In this document: in pieces, positions 34,800 to 42,828 of the stretch
How positions within the stretch are numbered: position 1 is the first letter of the stretch
How the letters are laid out: each line of letters opens with the position of its first letter
Assembly: GCA_005884665.1 (NCBI GenBank)
Contig: VBAT01000021.1
Location: 1-50,373 of the forward strand
Source: Bacteroidota bacterium
GTDB taxonomy: Bacteria; Bacteroidota; Bacteroidia; Chitinophagales; Chitinophagaceae
Direction of reading: 5' to 3'
Length of the DNA stretch: 50,373 nt
The notes under the pieces: generated by a model
The model's input: only the letters and a program-made list of their open reading frames with translations
The model's database searches: none
Told to the model about the DNA's origin: nothing
Position numbers and translations under genes: made by a program

Positions 34800-34883
34800 A
34801 ACTCACGGTTTTAACTGAAAATAGGGAAAAAATAGAAACGAGCAATTCTTAATTGTTCACAGAAACCCCGGTGGGCCTGCAAC

Positions 34884-35597
34884 TCAGCTGCGCACCAGTG
34901 TTCCAACCTTTTCGCCAGTGACCACGCGTCGTAGATTCCCGTCTTTATTCATATCGAAAACGATAATGGGTAGATTGTTTTCCATGCAAAGGGTAAAAGC
35001 TGTCATATCCATTACCCGGAGATTATTGGTAAGGCATTCCTGGAAAGTAATTGTATTGAACTTGGTAGCCTTGGGATCTTTTTCGGGGTCAGCCGTATAA
35101 ATGCCATCGACTCTTGTCCCTTTTAATATTACATCGGCGCTGATCTCGATTGCCCGAAGTGAACCCGCTGTATCGGTAGTAAAGTAAGGATTGCCGGTGC
35201 CCGCACCGAATATCACCACCCTCCCTTTTTCGAGATGGCGGATGGCACGCCGGCGGATATAAGGTTCGGCAATCTGTTCCATTTTTATGGCACTTTGCAA
35301 ACGCGTATAAACGCCTGCTTTTTCCAATCCTGCCTGTAATGCCATCCCGTTTATCACGGTCGCCAGCATACCCATGTAGTCGCCATGAGCCCTCTCAATA
35401 CCCGTTTCTGCTTCATTCATTCCCCTGTAAATGTTACCGCCCCCGATCACTACAGCCACCTGGACACCTAATTCAACAATTGATTTTATATCTAGTGCAT
35501 ACTGGCCAATGACAGTAGAGTCGAGACCAAAATTTTTGTCGCCCATCAATGATTCACCGGAGAGTTTCAGCAGAATACGTTTATACTTAGGGAGCAT
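34884..35597 (-). CDS. pyrH: UMP kinase
   Basis: This 237-residue bacterial UMP kinase phosphorylates UMP to UDP in pyrimidine nucleotide synthesis. Motifs include '[15 protein letters not shown]', '[14 protein letters not shown]', '[16 protein letters not shown]', '[30 protein letters not shown]' and '[17 protein letters not shown]' of the amino-acid kinase fold. The ATG at 35597 gives the normal N-terminus. In many bacteria pyrH follows tsf directly; here a methyltransferase gene and a tsf terminator lie between them. Confidence 0.96.
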   Translation of the reverse strand: MLPKYKRILLKLSGESLMGDKNFGLDSTVIGQYALDIKSIVELGVQVAVVIGGGNIYRGMNEAETGIERAHGDYMGMLATVINGMALQAGLEKAGVYTRLQSAIKMEQIAEPYIRRRAIRHLEKGRVVIFGAGTGNPYFTTDTAGSLRAIEISADVILKGTRVDGIYTADPEKDPKATKFNTITFQECLTNNLRVMDMTAFTLCMENNLPIIVFDMNKDGNLRRVVTGEKVGTLVRS

Positions 35598-35755
35598 GCA
35601 GTTTATTTGCGGCGCAATATACAATTATTGGCCAGCAATTATTCAATATAAACCACAAAATGGCCTGCCTTCTCTTCTCCACCAGCTGATCCCTTATGTA
35701 CCCGCGATATCTCCTATTTCCCTGCAACCCAATGCAGTAGCCCCGGAGTGATTGT

Positions 35756-36583
35756 TCATTTTTTCAGGGCTTTAATAGAGTACACCATCGGTATCTTTCC
35801 TTCCATTCCTTTTATTTGCCATTTACCTTTTTCCGTCTCTAACGAGCTATTAAAGTTGGAATAGGACGAATACATGTATTCATTAAATGAGGAGATTTCC
35901 AGGCCCGCTCCTATCAATGAATTGATCACTTCGCTGAGCCCATGATTCCAGCTATACTCTTTTGCCTCGATGATACCGCTACTGCCAGTATAGGTGGGTT
36001 GGTTTTCAGTGACGATCATTTCCTTATTCTCATAGTGATATTTGATACGGGTAAAATCGTCATCGAACATCCATACTACCGGGTGAAATTCGGCTATATA
36101 AAACATACCTCCGGGTTTCAGGTACCATGCAATAGTTTCAGCCCATTTTGCGAGGTCAGGAAGCCACCCGATAGTTCCATAAGAAGTGAAGACGATATCA
36201 AAGCTACCGGGATCTATTCCTGTTTTTAATGGCTCAGCGTTTCCAGGATGCAAATCATATACATTGCAGCAGATAAATTTCGCATCCAGCTCCAATTCTT
36301 CATTGATTTCCCGGGCAAGCTTTATTGCATCATCACTCAGATCGACTCCCGTGCATTTTGCACCTAAACGGGCCCAGCTCAGGGTGTCAAGCCCAAAATG
36401 ACATTGCAGGTGTAGCAATTTTTTTCCTTTTACATTACCCACTTCGCTTAATTCTATCGGTGTAAGTGCATTGGTCCCCGTCTTAAAACCTGCCAGGTCA
36501 TAAAACGAGGAATCCTTGTGAACAGCGGTCCGCTTATTCCACAGCTCTTTGTTGGCTTCGAAATACCTGTCGTAGTCTTCCAT
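35756..36583 (-). CDS. Class I SAM-dependent methyltransferase
   Basis: The 275-residue protein has a Rossmann-type methyltransferase core: motif I 'KKLLHLQCHFGLDTLSWARLGAKCTGVDLSDDAI', an acidic loop 'DLSDDAIKLA', and 'GSFDIVFTSYGTIGWLPDLAKWAETIAWYLKPGGMFYIAEFHP'. The methyl acceptor is unknown; small molecules are as likely as RNA. It is inserted between tsf and pyrH but separated from tsf by a terminator, so it is probably expressed separately. Confidence 0.88.
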   Translation of the reverse strand: MEDYDRYFEANKELWNKRTAVHKDSSFYDLAGFKTGTNALTPIELSEVGNVKGKKLLHLQCHFGLDTLSWARLGAKCTGVDLSDDAIKLAREINEELELDAKFICCNVYDLHPGNAEPLKTGIDPGSFDIVFTSYGTIGWLPDLAKWAETIAWYLKPGGMFYIAEFHPVVWMFDDDFTRIKYHYENKEMIVTENQPTYTGSSGIIEAKEYSWNHGLSEVINSLIGAGLEISSFNEYMYSSYSNFNSSLETEKGKWQIKGMEGKIPMVYSIKALKK

Positions 36584-36596
36584 GATCCTGCAAACA

Positions 36597-36623
36597 TAAA
36601 AAAAGCGTCCGTAGGGACGCTTA
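36597..36623 (-). terminator. Terminator of the rpsB-tsf transcript
   Basis: Read on the minus strand, AAGCGTCC and GGACGCTT form an 8-bp stem (36604-36623) around a 4-nt loop, followed by a run of eight T's (36605-36598). It lies 24 bp after the tsf stop codon. Confidence 0.88.
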
Positions 36624-36646
36624 ATATATAAATGAGTTCAGCCTGA

Positions 36647-37483
36647 TTATCCTAATGCAACTCTCTTAAACGCGATAACTTTTACATCACCTACGCTCTT
36701 TAGATAATCGGCAACGGTCTTGCCTCCATCTTTTACAAATGCCTGCGCGGTCAAAGTTTGTTCTTTAAAGAACGCATTCATTTTACCGGCTGCGATCTTT
36801 TCCAGCATCTCCGTCGTTTTACCCGCCATCTTCGGATCATTCTTTAGCTGTTCGAGAGCTATGTCTTTTTCGCGGGCGATGACATCGGCAGGAACACTGT
36901 CTGCGTCTACTGCTACAGGGTTCAGGGCGGCAATTTGCATAGCCACATCTTTTCCTGCTTCTGCATTGGCCTTATCTAATCCCACCAGTACACCGATACG
37001 GTAAGCTCCGTGGATATAGGAAGCTACATATGGCGCATCTATTCTTTCGAATTTAGTAACGCCGATCTTTTCACCGATAGAAGCCAATTTATCGTTTACC
37101 AGTTCCGCAACTGTAGCATTTCCGGCCTTTGTTGATAACAGCTCTTCGAGTGTTTTGACATTATTATTGATAGCTGCATCGGCAATGGTTTGACCAAAAG
37201 CTACGAAATCAGCGTTCTTTGAAACGAAATCTGTTTCGCAACTTACACAAACAACGATTCCTGTTTTGTTATCAGAAGTCGTTTTAGCGATCACTACACC
37301 TTCTTTTGCTTCACGATCACTTCTTTTGGCCGCAACTTTTTGTCCCTGCTTTCTCAGCCAGTCGATAGCTGCTTCAAAATCGCCATTGGTTTCTGTTAAT
37401 GCTTTACGACAATCCATCATCCCTGCGCCAGTGGCCTGGCGAAGTTTATTTATATCCTGTGCACTTATTGTTACTGTTGACAT
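36647..37483 (-). CDS. tsf: Translation elongation factor Ts
   Basis: EF-Ts (278 aa) recycles EF-Tu by GDP exchange. The N-terminal UBA-like domain has 'INKLRQATGAGMMDCRKALTETNGDFEAAIDWLRKQG', and the core begins with 'AAKRSDREAKEGVV' and 'GIVVCVSCETDFVSKNADF'. The length matches the family. It is the last gene of the rplM-rpsI-rpsB-tsf run and is followed by a strong terminator. Confidence 0.97.
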   Translation of the reverse strand: MSTVTISAQDINKLRQATGAGMMDCRKALTETNGDFEAAIDWLRKQGQKVAAKRSDREAKEGVVIAKTTSDNKTGIVVCVSCETDFVSKNADFVAFGQTIADAAINNNVKTLEELLSTKAGNATVAELVNDKLASIGEKIGVTKFERIDAPYVASYIHGAYRIGVLVGLDKANAEAGKDVAMQIAALNPVAVDADSVPADVIAREKDIALEQLKNDPKMAGKTTEMLEKIAAGKMNAFFKEQTLTAQAFVKDGGKTVADYLKSVGDVKVIAFKRVALG

Positions 37484-37582
37484 AATCTTATTTCAAATTG
37501 AAGATTGAAAATTTTGTTTACTTCCTGTTCTACATAAGCAGCAGGAATTCGGTCAGTTTACAATCGGCAAGTCGTGTAATTA

Positions 37583-38488
37583 TTATCTCCTGCCACCACC
37601 GCCACCTCTTTGGCCGCCACCACCGCCCTGGATACGACGCCTTTGTCCGCCGCCGCCCGGAGGTCTGCCGCCACCGCCGCTACCGCCCCTGTTACCACGA
37701 CCACCTTCGGCCTGTGCTTCAGCTTCAAGCCTTGCTGCTTTTCTTTCTTTTTCATCATCAGTCATCTCGTCTGTTTCTTCTTCTTTAGCAGCCTGTCTTT
37801 CCGCCAAACCTTCGGCAATAGCAGCCGTGAGATAATTGGCAATGATAGCGATCGATTTGGTAGCATCATCATTCGCGGGAATTGCGAAATCAACTTTATT
37901 TGGGTCACAGTTGGTGTCTACAACACCGAATGTAGTAATGCCTAAACGTTTTGCTTCAGCAAGAGCTATATGCTCATGGCCGATATCAACAATGAATAAA
38001 GCAGCAGGTACACGGCCCAGTTGAGCGATACCACCCAGCACTTTTTCCATTTTTTCTTTATCACGGCTTAATGTCAGTCGTTCTTTCTTTGTAATGCTGT
38101 CGAATGAACCATCTCCCAGCATTTTTTCAATGCTCTGCATTTTCTTTACGCTCTTACGAACTGTATTGAAGTTGGTGAGCATGCCACCCAGCCAACGTTC
38201 TGTAACGAAAGGCATATTGATCCGGCGGGCGCATTCGTTCACGATGTCCTTTGCCTGTTTCTTTGTACCCACGAACAGGATCTTTTTACCGCTACGGGCG
38301 ATCTGTTTCATAGCCGCAGCTGTTTCCTGCAGGCATTCGACCGTTTTATTCAGGTCGATGATATGGATGCCTTTTTTCTCGGCAAAGATGTAGGGCAACA
38401 TCTTGGGATTCCACTTCTTTCTCAAGTGACCGAAATGAACGCCGGCATCGAGAAGCTGCTGTTGTAACGAAGTGTTGTTATTTTCCAT
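37583..38488 (-). CDS. rpsB: 30S ribosomal protein S2 with Gly/Arg-rich C-terminal tail
   Basis: The conserved body (about residues 1-235) has 'LLDAGVHFGHLRKKWNPKMLPYIF', 'ILFVGTKKQAKDIV' and 'RWLGGMLTNFNTVRKSV'. It binds the 30S subunit head-body junction. After a charged helix ('ERKAARLEAEAQAEG') the last 40 residues are about 23 Gly and 9 Arg with Pro and Gln, an RGG-box-like tail not found in E. coli S2. The start is the ATG at 38488; the longer frame to 38518 adds a Lys/Arg leader. tsf follows after about 100 bp. Confidence 0.96.
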   Translation of the reverse strand: MENNNTSLQQQLLDAGVHFGHLRKKWNPKMLPYIFAEKKGIHIIDLNKTVECLQETAAAMKQIARSGKKILFVGTKKQAKDIVNECARRINMPFVTERWLGGMLTNFNTVRKSVKKMQSIEKMLGDGSFDSITKKERLTLSRDKEKMEKVLGGIAQLGRVPAALFIVDIGHEHIALAEAKRLGITTFGVVDTNCDPNKVDFAIPANDDATKSIAIIANYLTAAIAEGLAERQAAKEEETDEMTDDEKERKAARLEAEAQAEGGRGNRGGSGGGGRPPGGGGQRRRIQGGGGGQRGGGGGRR

Positions 38489-38568
38489 TGTATTTTTTTT
38501 GCCTCTCCGTGCCCCCAATAGGATGCTTCAGAGATTCATGTGTTATAAAAATTTTATTATAAACGACC

Positions 38569-38597
38569 CAAAGTCCCCCCTTGGGGGGTCGGGGGCT
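38569..38597. repeat. C6-TT-G6 dispersed intergenic hairpin
   Basis: CCCCCC-TT-GGGGGG (38575-38588) is flanked by AAGT and TCGGGGGCTT, reaching the rpsI stop codon at 38598-38600. I recognise the AAAGCCCCCGAC-type motif as a repeated intergenic element of Bacteroidota. It separates rpsI and rpsB on the transcript and would form a short strong hairpin. Confidence 0.6.
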
Positions 38598-38987
38598 TTA
38601 ACGCTTACTGAACTGGAAGCTTCTTCTTGCTTTCTTGTGACCGAATTTCTTACGCTCAACAGATCTCGGGTCACGTTTGAGCAGGCCGGCTGCTTTCAAT
38701 GCAGGACGAAAATCAGGATTAATGTCAACGAGCACACGGGCAATACCGAGCATGGCTGCTTCTGCCTGTCCTTTGGCACCGCCTCCGGCTGCATTGATCT
38801 TTACATCATATTTTCCAACGGCATCGATTGTCTTCAGCGGACGTTCAACCTGGTTTTGTAAATAAACCAGTGGGAAATACGTTTTGTAGTCCTTGTCGTT
38901 CACTGTGATCTTGCCCTCTCCCTTGGAAAGGAAAACTCTTGTCACAGCTTCTTTACGACGACCAACTCCGGTTCTTTGTTTTTCCAT
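38598..38987 (-). CDS. rpsI: 30S ribosomal protein S9
   Basis: S9 (129 aa) ends with the conserved 'RDPRSVERKKFGHKKARRSFQFSKR' tail, whose last Lys-Arg reaches the P-site tRNA. It starts with 'TGVGRRKEAVTRVFL'. The core motif 'AAGGGAKGQAEAAMLGIARVLVDIN' is intact. It lies 56 bp after rplM, the usual L13-S9 pair. Confidence 0.97.
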   Translation of the reverse strand: MEKQRTGVGRRKEAVTRVFLSKGEGKITVNDKDYKTYFPLVYLQNQVERPLKTIDAVGKYDVKINAAGGGAKGQAEAAMLGIARVLVDINPDFRPALKAAGLLKRDPRSVERKKFGHKKARRSFQFSKR

Positions 38988-39043
38988 ATTTATTTAAAGC
39001 TTTGAGCTTCGAGTCCGGCTCATCGCCAGGCTCAGGAGCTGGT

Positions 39044-39487
39044 TTAGAATTTTAAATCTTTAGGTTGTTGTGCAGTATGCGGATGTTCTGCCCCAGCATA
39101 CACAAAAAGTTTTTTATACATCTTGCGTCCCAGACGGTTCTTCGGAAGCATCCCCTTGATCGCTCTTTCGATAACGGCTTCGGGACGGCGTGCCTGCAGG
39201 CTTTTTGCAGTTTCCTGTTTCAAACCGCCGGGGTAGCCGCTGAAAGTATCATATAATTTTTCTTCGAGCTTGTTGCCGGTGAAAACAACTTTCTCGGCAT
39301 TGACCACAACGATATAATCGCCGGTGTCAACATGGGGGGTGTAGTATGCTTTGTTTTTGCCACGTAAAATCGCGGCAATCTTTGCACACATACGACCAAC
39401 GGTTTGATTAGTACCGTCAACAACATACCAGGTACGTTGGACGGTAGCCTCGTTCGCGTGTTTTGTTGTAAAATGTAGTTTGCTCAT
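39044..39487 (-). CDS. rplM: 50S ribosomal protein L13
   Basis: L13 (147 aa) carries '[48 protein letters not shown]', '[53 protein letters not shown]', the complete family pattern. It binds 23S rRNA early in assembly. It is the first gene of the ribosomal run and has a leader with a stable hairpin (39506-39525). Confidence 0.97.
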   Translation of the reverse strand: MSKLHFTTKHANEATVQRTWYVVDGTNQTVGRMCAKIAAILRGKNKAYYTPHVDTGDYIVVVNAEKVVFTGNKLEEKLYDTFSGYPGGLKQETAKSLQARRPEAVIERAIKGMLPKNRLGRKMYKKLFVYAGAEHPHTAQQPKDLKF

Positions 39488-39505
39488 TGATTACTTGTTT
39501 TAAAT

Positions 39506-39554
39506 GTTGCCGCTATCCCGGCAACTGATTTTTTTTAAATGGGGTGCGAAGATA
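39506..39554 (-). promoter_or_regulatory. rplM -7 element and leader hairpin
   Basis: On the minus strand 39554-39547 reads TATCTTCG, close to TAnnTTTG. The predicted leader of about 55 nt contains a perfect 7-bp hairpin, GTTGCCG/CGGCAAC (39506-39525) with a 6-nt loop, 18 bp before the ATG. It may be a binding site for L13 autoregulation, as in ribosomal leader RNAs elsewhere; this is inference. Confidence 0.4.
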
Positions 39555-39663
39555 AGTTTGATGAGATTATTAACCTAAAAACCTGGAAGAATTTTTTATC
39601 GTGCCGTCATAATACTTTGATTTACAATAAAAATTTTGTCTGTTTTAAAAACCATCTCCTAGA

Positions 39664-39818
39664 AGTTGGCAATTTACCAACTCTGTTTTAACTTACACTT
39701 CCAATCTCCAATTGAGATCAAGTTTATCACGTGACGATAATCGTTGATTGAATCAATCTAGTAGAAAAATGGCAAATCAACATTTTCTTAACTCTAAAGA
39801 GAGTCGATATGATTATCG
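39664..39818 (+). promoter_or_regulatory. Operator-like inverted repeats upstream of higBA
   Basis: Four symmetric sites lie before or over the toxin start: AGTTGG-N7-CCAACT (39664-39682), CGATAATCG (39735-39743), TTGATTGAATCAA (39744-39756) and CGATA-TGAT-TATCG (39805-39818, spanning the ATG). The second and fourth share CGAT/ATCG half-sites. Toxin-antitoxin operons are normally autorepressed through such sites. No other gene is seen in the 321-bp interval 39488-39808, which also holds the rplM promoter. Confidence 0.5.
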
Positions 39819-40102
39819 TTTATTTAGAAAAACTAAATCTGTTTGGAAAAAATCATGCTAATGCCAGGAAAAGCCTGGCAACCTGGAAAGCAACAACGGA
39901 GCGGGTTATATGGAAAAATAAACAGGATGTTCTGTCAGATTTTCCAAAAGCGAAAATGATAGCCAACAACAGGGCAAGATTTGAAATAGTACATAATACT
40001 TACAGGCTAATTGCTCATATAGATTACGATGATCAAATAGTGGAAATTCGGTTCATCGGGTCGCATAATGAATATGACAGGATAGATCCTGCAACAGTTT
40101 AA
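39809..40102 (+). CDS. higB: HigB-type mRNA interferase toxin
   Basis: The 97-residue RelE-superfamily toxin has the HigB pattern 'HANARKSLATWKATTERVIWKNKQDVLSDFPKAKMIANNRARFEIVHNTYRLIAHIDYDDQIVEIRFIGSHNEYDRID' in full order (RFEIVHNTYRLI strand, then GSHNEYDRID end). HigB cuts ribosome-bound mRNA. As in other higBA loci the toxin precedes the antitoxin, with a 10-bp gap. The start codon lies inside an inverted repeat, suggesting operator overlap. Confidence 0.92.
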   Translation: MIIVYLEKLNLFGKNHANARKSLATWKATTERVIWKNKQDVLSDFPKAKMIANNRARFEIVHNTYRLIAHIDYDDQIVEIRFIGSHNEYDRIDPATV

Positions 40103-40112
40103 AAATTAATTT

Positions 40113-40484
40113 ATGAAACAGTGGTTTTTAATAGAAAATGAAGAAGACTACGGAAAAGCCACCAATCGCTACGAAGAAATCCGGGAAGCCAAGAAGGGGA
40201 CTGAAGATCATAGGGAAAAACTATTGCTTGCTTTCCTTATCAATGAATACGAAGAGAAGCAGTGGAGTATTCCTGAAGTCGATCCCATCGAGATGATAAA
40301 GATCAGGATGGAAGACTTTGGTTATACAGCTTCCGACCTGGCAAAACAATACGGTGATAAAGGAACTATAAGCAAAGTGCTTAATTATAAACAGCCGCTT
40401 TCTTTAAATATGATCAGGATATTTAGCAAAATGCTCCGGATCCCATCGGATGCCTTGACAAAAGAGTATAAGTTGAGAGCTTAA
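40113..40484 (+). CDS. higA: HigA-type antitoxin, XRE HTH
   Basis: The 123-residue antitoxin has an acidic helical N-terminal half that should wrap the toxin. Its C-terminal HTH has 'MEDFGYTASDLAKQYGDKGTISKVLNYKQPLSLNMIRIFSKMLRIPSDAL'. It should neutralise HigB and repress the operon through the upstream palindromes. It overlaps the convergent DUF5655 gene by 4 bp. Confidence 0.92.
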   Translation: MKQWFLIENEEDYGKATNRYEEIREAKKGTEDHREKLLLAFLINEYEEKQWSIPEVDPIEMIKIRMEDFGYTASDLAKQYGDKGTISKVLNYKQPLSLNMIRIFSKMLRIPSDALTKEYKLRA

Positions 40485-40900
40485 CCATTATTCTCCCCTT
40501 CATATGCCAGTCTCATAAAACTCTCCACCTCTTTATTAAGGTCCTCCTTTCGCATCATCCTGAAATGGTGATTGAATTGCTGTTGTCCCGGCACCTGCGC
40601 GATCTTATGAAAACAAAGATTGTCCGGGTAATTCTTTGTAAAAGGAAAGGTAATGTCTACAAAATCCTTTCCCAGCCTTGTAACATATGCGATCCGGGTC
40701 CTGCCTGCAAAAGCGATCATGGATTTCGTGGGATGAATAGTAACCTTGCCAATCTTTTGATATCGCTGTACAAAATGCCAGAATAAAGAAATGGTATGCT
40801 CTGATTTGCCCTGTAAAAAATCTGTCAATGTCTTGTCGTTGCAGGAATGAACCTGGTTATTGTTGACAAACTGCTGGGCACATAGAGGGCAGGTCCACAT
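40481..40900 (-). CDS. DUF5655 domain protein with N-terminal zinc ribbon
   Basis: The 139-residue protein opens with a treble-clef-like 'WTCPLCAQQFVNNNQVHSC' (CxxC...H-x-C) that probably binds zinc. A DUF5655 domain follows ('FVQRYQKIGKVTIHPTKSMIAFAGRTRIAYVTRLGKDFVDITFPF' ... 'FNHHFRMMRKEDLNKEVESFMRLAYE'). The fold relates to nucleic-acid or ubiquitin-like regulatory domains; the role is unknown. It is convergent with higA. Confidence 0.82.
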   Translation of the reverse strand: MWTCPLCAQQFVNNNQVHSCNDKTLTDFLQGKSEHTISLFWHFVQRYQKIGKVTIHPTKSMIAFAGRTRIAYVTRLGKDFVDITFPFTKNYPDNLCFHKIAQVPGQQQFNHHFRMMRKEDLNKEVESFMRLAYEGENNG

Positions 40901-41089
40901 ATATCTAAGTTTGATATGACTAATCTCAATGTTTATTAATCTACTATAAATACCTGGTCTGTAACAACTTGATCGGCTTGCTGGCTGAAGGTAGTTTTTT
41001 AACTACAATTAATAGGTAAGTATCACTATCGTACATGAGCAAGGGTTTTTAAACCTTTGACCCGTTATAAGTAACAAATAGCCACCACT

Positions 41090-41731
41090 ATGAGGAAAAT
41101 TACCATTCTAATCACCGAAGATCATACCTTAATCCGCCAGACCTGGAATTTCCTATTAAATTCAGACCCTCGTTTGCAGGTAATAGCCGATTGCGGCAGC
41201 GGCGAAGAATCGGTCGAGATCGCAAGTAAAATGCGGCCTGATGTCGTAATTATGGATATCAACCTTCCGGGAATGAGCGGTATTGAAGCCACACCCCTGA
41301 TCCGCAAATACTCTCCCGGTTCCAAGATCCTTGGTGTATCCCTGCATTCTCAACCAGCTTATGCACGTAAGATGATGCAACAGGGTGCCATGGGCTATGT
41401 CACCAAAAACTCTTCAGGTGAAGAAATGATAAAGGCCATTATCGAAGTGTACAACAACCGGAAATATATCTGCGACGAAATAAAATCAATCTTATCCGAC
41501 CAAATGGTAAATGGCGATAGCCCGGCCGAAGGATTAAACTCCCTCTCGAAAAGAGAAGTAGACATCATCGGCTTTATTAAGCAAGGCATGTCATCAAGGG
41601 AGATTGCTGATGCGATCAACATTTCCGTAAAAACCGTTGAAGTACATCGCTACAATATTCTCAAAAAACTAAAAATGAAAAATGTCGCGGCACTGGTAAA
41701 TTATATCAATAATAGCCAGCTGACATTTTAA
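41090..41731 (+). CDS. NarL/FixJ-type response regulator
   Basis: The 213-residue regulator has a receiver domain (acidic pair Glu10-Asp11, phosphorylation site Asp56 in 'DVVIMDINLPGMSG', Lys in 'GYVTKNSS'). A LuxR-type HTH follows ('LSKREVDIIGFIKQGMSSREIADAINISVKTVEVHRYNILKKLKM'). It should activate or repress genes when phosphorylated. No histidine kinase lies nearby, so its partner and signal are unknown. Confidence 0.94.
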   Translation: MRKITILITEDHTLIRQTWNFLLNSDPRLQVIADCGSGEESVEIASKMRPDVVIMDINLPGMSGIEATPLIRKYSPGSKILGVSLHSQPAYARKMMQQGAMGYVTKNSSGEEMIKAIIEVYNNRKYICDEIKSILSDQMVNGDSPAEGLNSLSKREVDIIGFIKQGMSSREIADAINISVKTVEVHRYNILKKLKMKNVAALVNYINNSQLTF

Positions 41732-42098
41732 TTAATTCCACGCAACGACGCAACGCCCTTAATCGCACATACATTGCCCTTGCAATTTGCCACGGATACA
41801 CGCATAAGAAGCTAACAAAGCCTGTCATCCGTGTATTTCGTGGCAGTCTTGTCATCCTGACGGCACAACGTTCATTAAACGCAGACATTACCAACCGTCA
41901 TGTGTCCGTGGCAACCTTGTGACGTTAATGGCGACACTTTCATTAAACTGAGACGCTAAAGAACCATTAAACCTTTAAACCCTTCAACCCTTCAACCCTT
42001 CAACGTTTGAGGAAAATTTCAAACTGAGCCACTACTCCCATTCCGGTCAATAATTTTAAAGACAGATTTACTTATCTTGCTACAATAACTATCTGTTT
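41732..42098. other. Gene-free interval with dispersed and simple repeats
   Basis: No coding region is supported. GCCACGGATACACG (41789-41802) and CGTGTATTTCGTGGC (41830-41844) are near-perfect inverted arms of a dispersed motif that also appears near 11540 and 30077. A short array of the 8-bp unit ACCCTTCA lies near 41980-42003. Confidence 0.6.
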
Positions 42099-42701
42099 GT
42101 GGCAACACATACTCTTAATCGCAACAGCTTCGGCGACCCCAAAAATGCCGGTAACTTACTATCCATCGAAGAAGCCCATGAATTATTAAATGAATGGGTT
42201 CCCAACGATCGTCTTCGCCTGCATATGAAACAGGTGGCTGCGAATATGAAAGCCTGGGCGCTTGAAAAAGAACAGGCCGATGAAAAAACTGCCCTTAAAT
42301 GGGAATTGGCCGGCTTACTTCATGATGCCGATTGGGAAAAATACCCGGATGATCATTGCCGTGTTATTATTGAAGAACTGGAGAAAAGAAATATCGATCC
42401 GGAGATCATTCACTGCATTGCCTCTCACGGTCCCTCCTATTTCGGAGTAGAACCCATCAGCAAAATGGATAAAATGATCTATGCCATAGATGAACTGTCC
42501 GGGTTCATTCACGCCGCCGCCCTCATCCGCCCCACCCGTTATGAAGGTCTGGAAGTAAAAAGCGTTTTGAAAAGATTAAAGACTCCTTCTTTTGCCGCCC
42601 AGGTCAGCCGGGATGATATAAACGACGCTGTGTCAAGGATTGACACCCCCCTTGAAGAGCTGGTACAGTTCATTATCGATCACCAGAAAGATATATCGTA
42701 G
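42099..42701 (+). CDS. HD-domain phosphohydrolase-like protein
   Basis: The 200-residue soluble protein has an HD fold: first His in 'LRLHMKQVAANMKAWAL', the 'GLLHDADWEKYPDDH' HD pair, 'IIHCIASHG' and 'IYAIDELSGFIHAAALIRP' with the distal Asp. This is the cytoplasmic COG2316-like family of uncharacterised metal-dependent hydrolases. The start is a GTG at 42099; no in-frame ATG precedes the conserved part, and the N-terminal 25 residues may be shorter in reality. Confidence 0.85.
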   Translation: MATHTLNRNSFGDPKNAGNLLSIEEAHELLNEWVPNDRLRLHMKQVAANMKAWALEKEQADEKTALKWELAGLLHDADWEKYPDDHCRVIIEELEKRNIDPEIIHCIASHGPSYFGVEPISKMDKMIYAIDELSGFIHAAALIRPTRYEGLEVKSVLKRLKTPSFAAQVSRDDINDAVSRIDTPLEELVQFIIDHQKDIS

Positions 42702-42828
42702 TATTCCTAACCCTTTGGGAAATTAAATTATATTACTTTTAAACCTACTGCATTAATAGCAGTCCTTAGCCTGACCCCGTCCCCCTGATAGCAAGTCCTG
42801 GAAAAATTCGCGCACTAAACACTCTGTT

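Noticed and set aside
37558-38393. Plus-strand and alternative frames over rpsB
   Set aside because: They are low-complexity shadows of the Gly/Arg-rich S2 tail and body.
41975-42003. Telomere-like ACCCTTCA short repeat
   Set aside because: Only about three units; ordinary slippage microsatellite in a gene-free interval.
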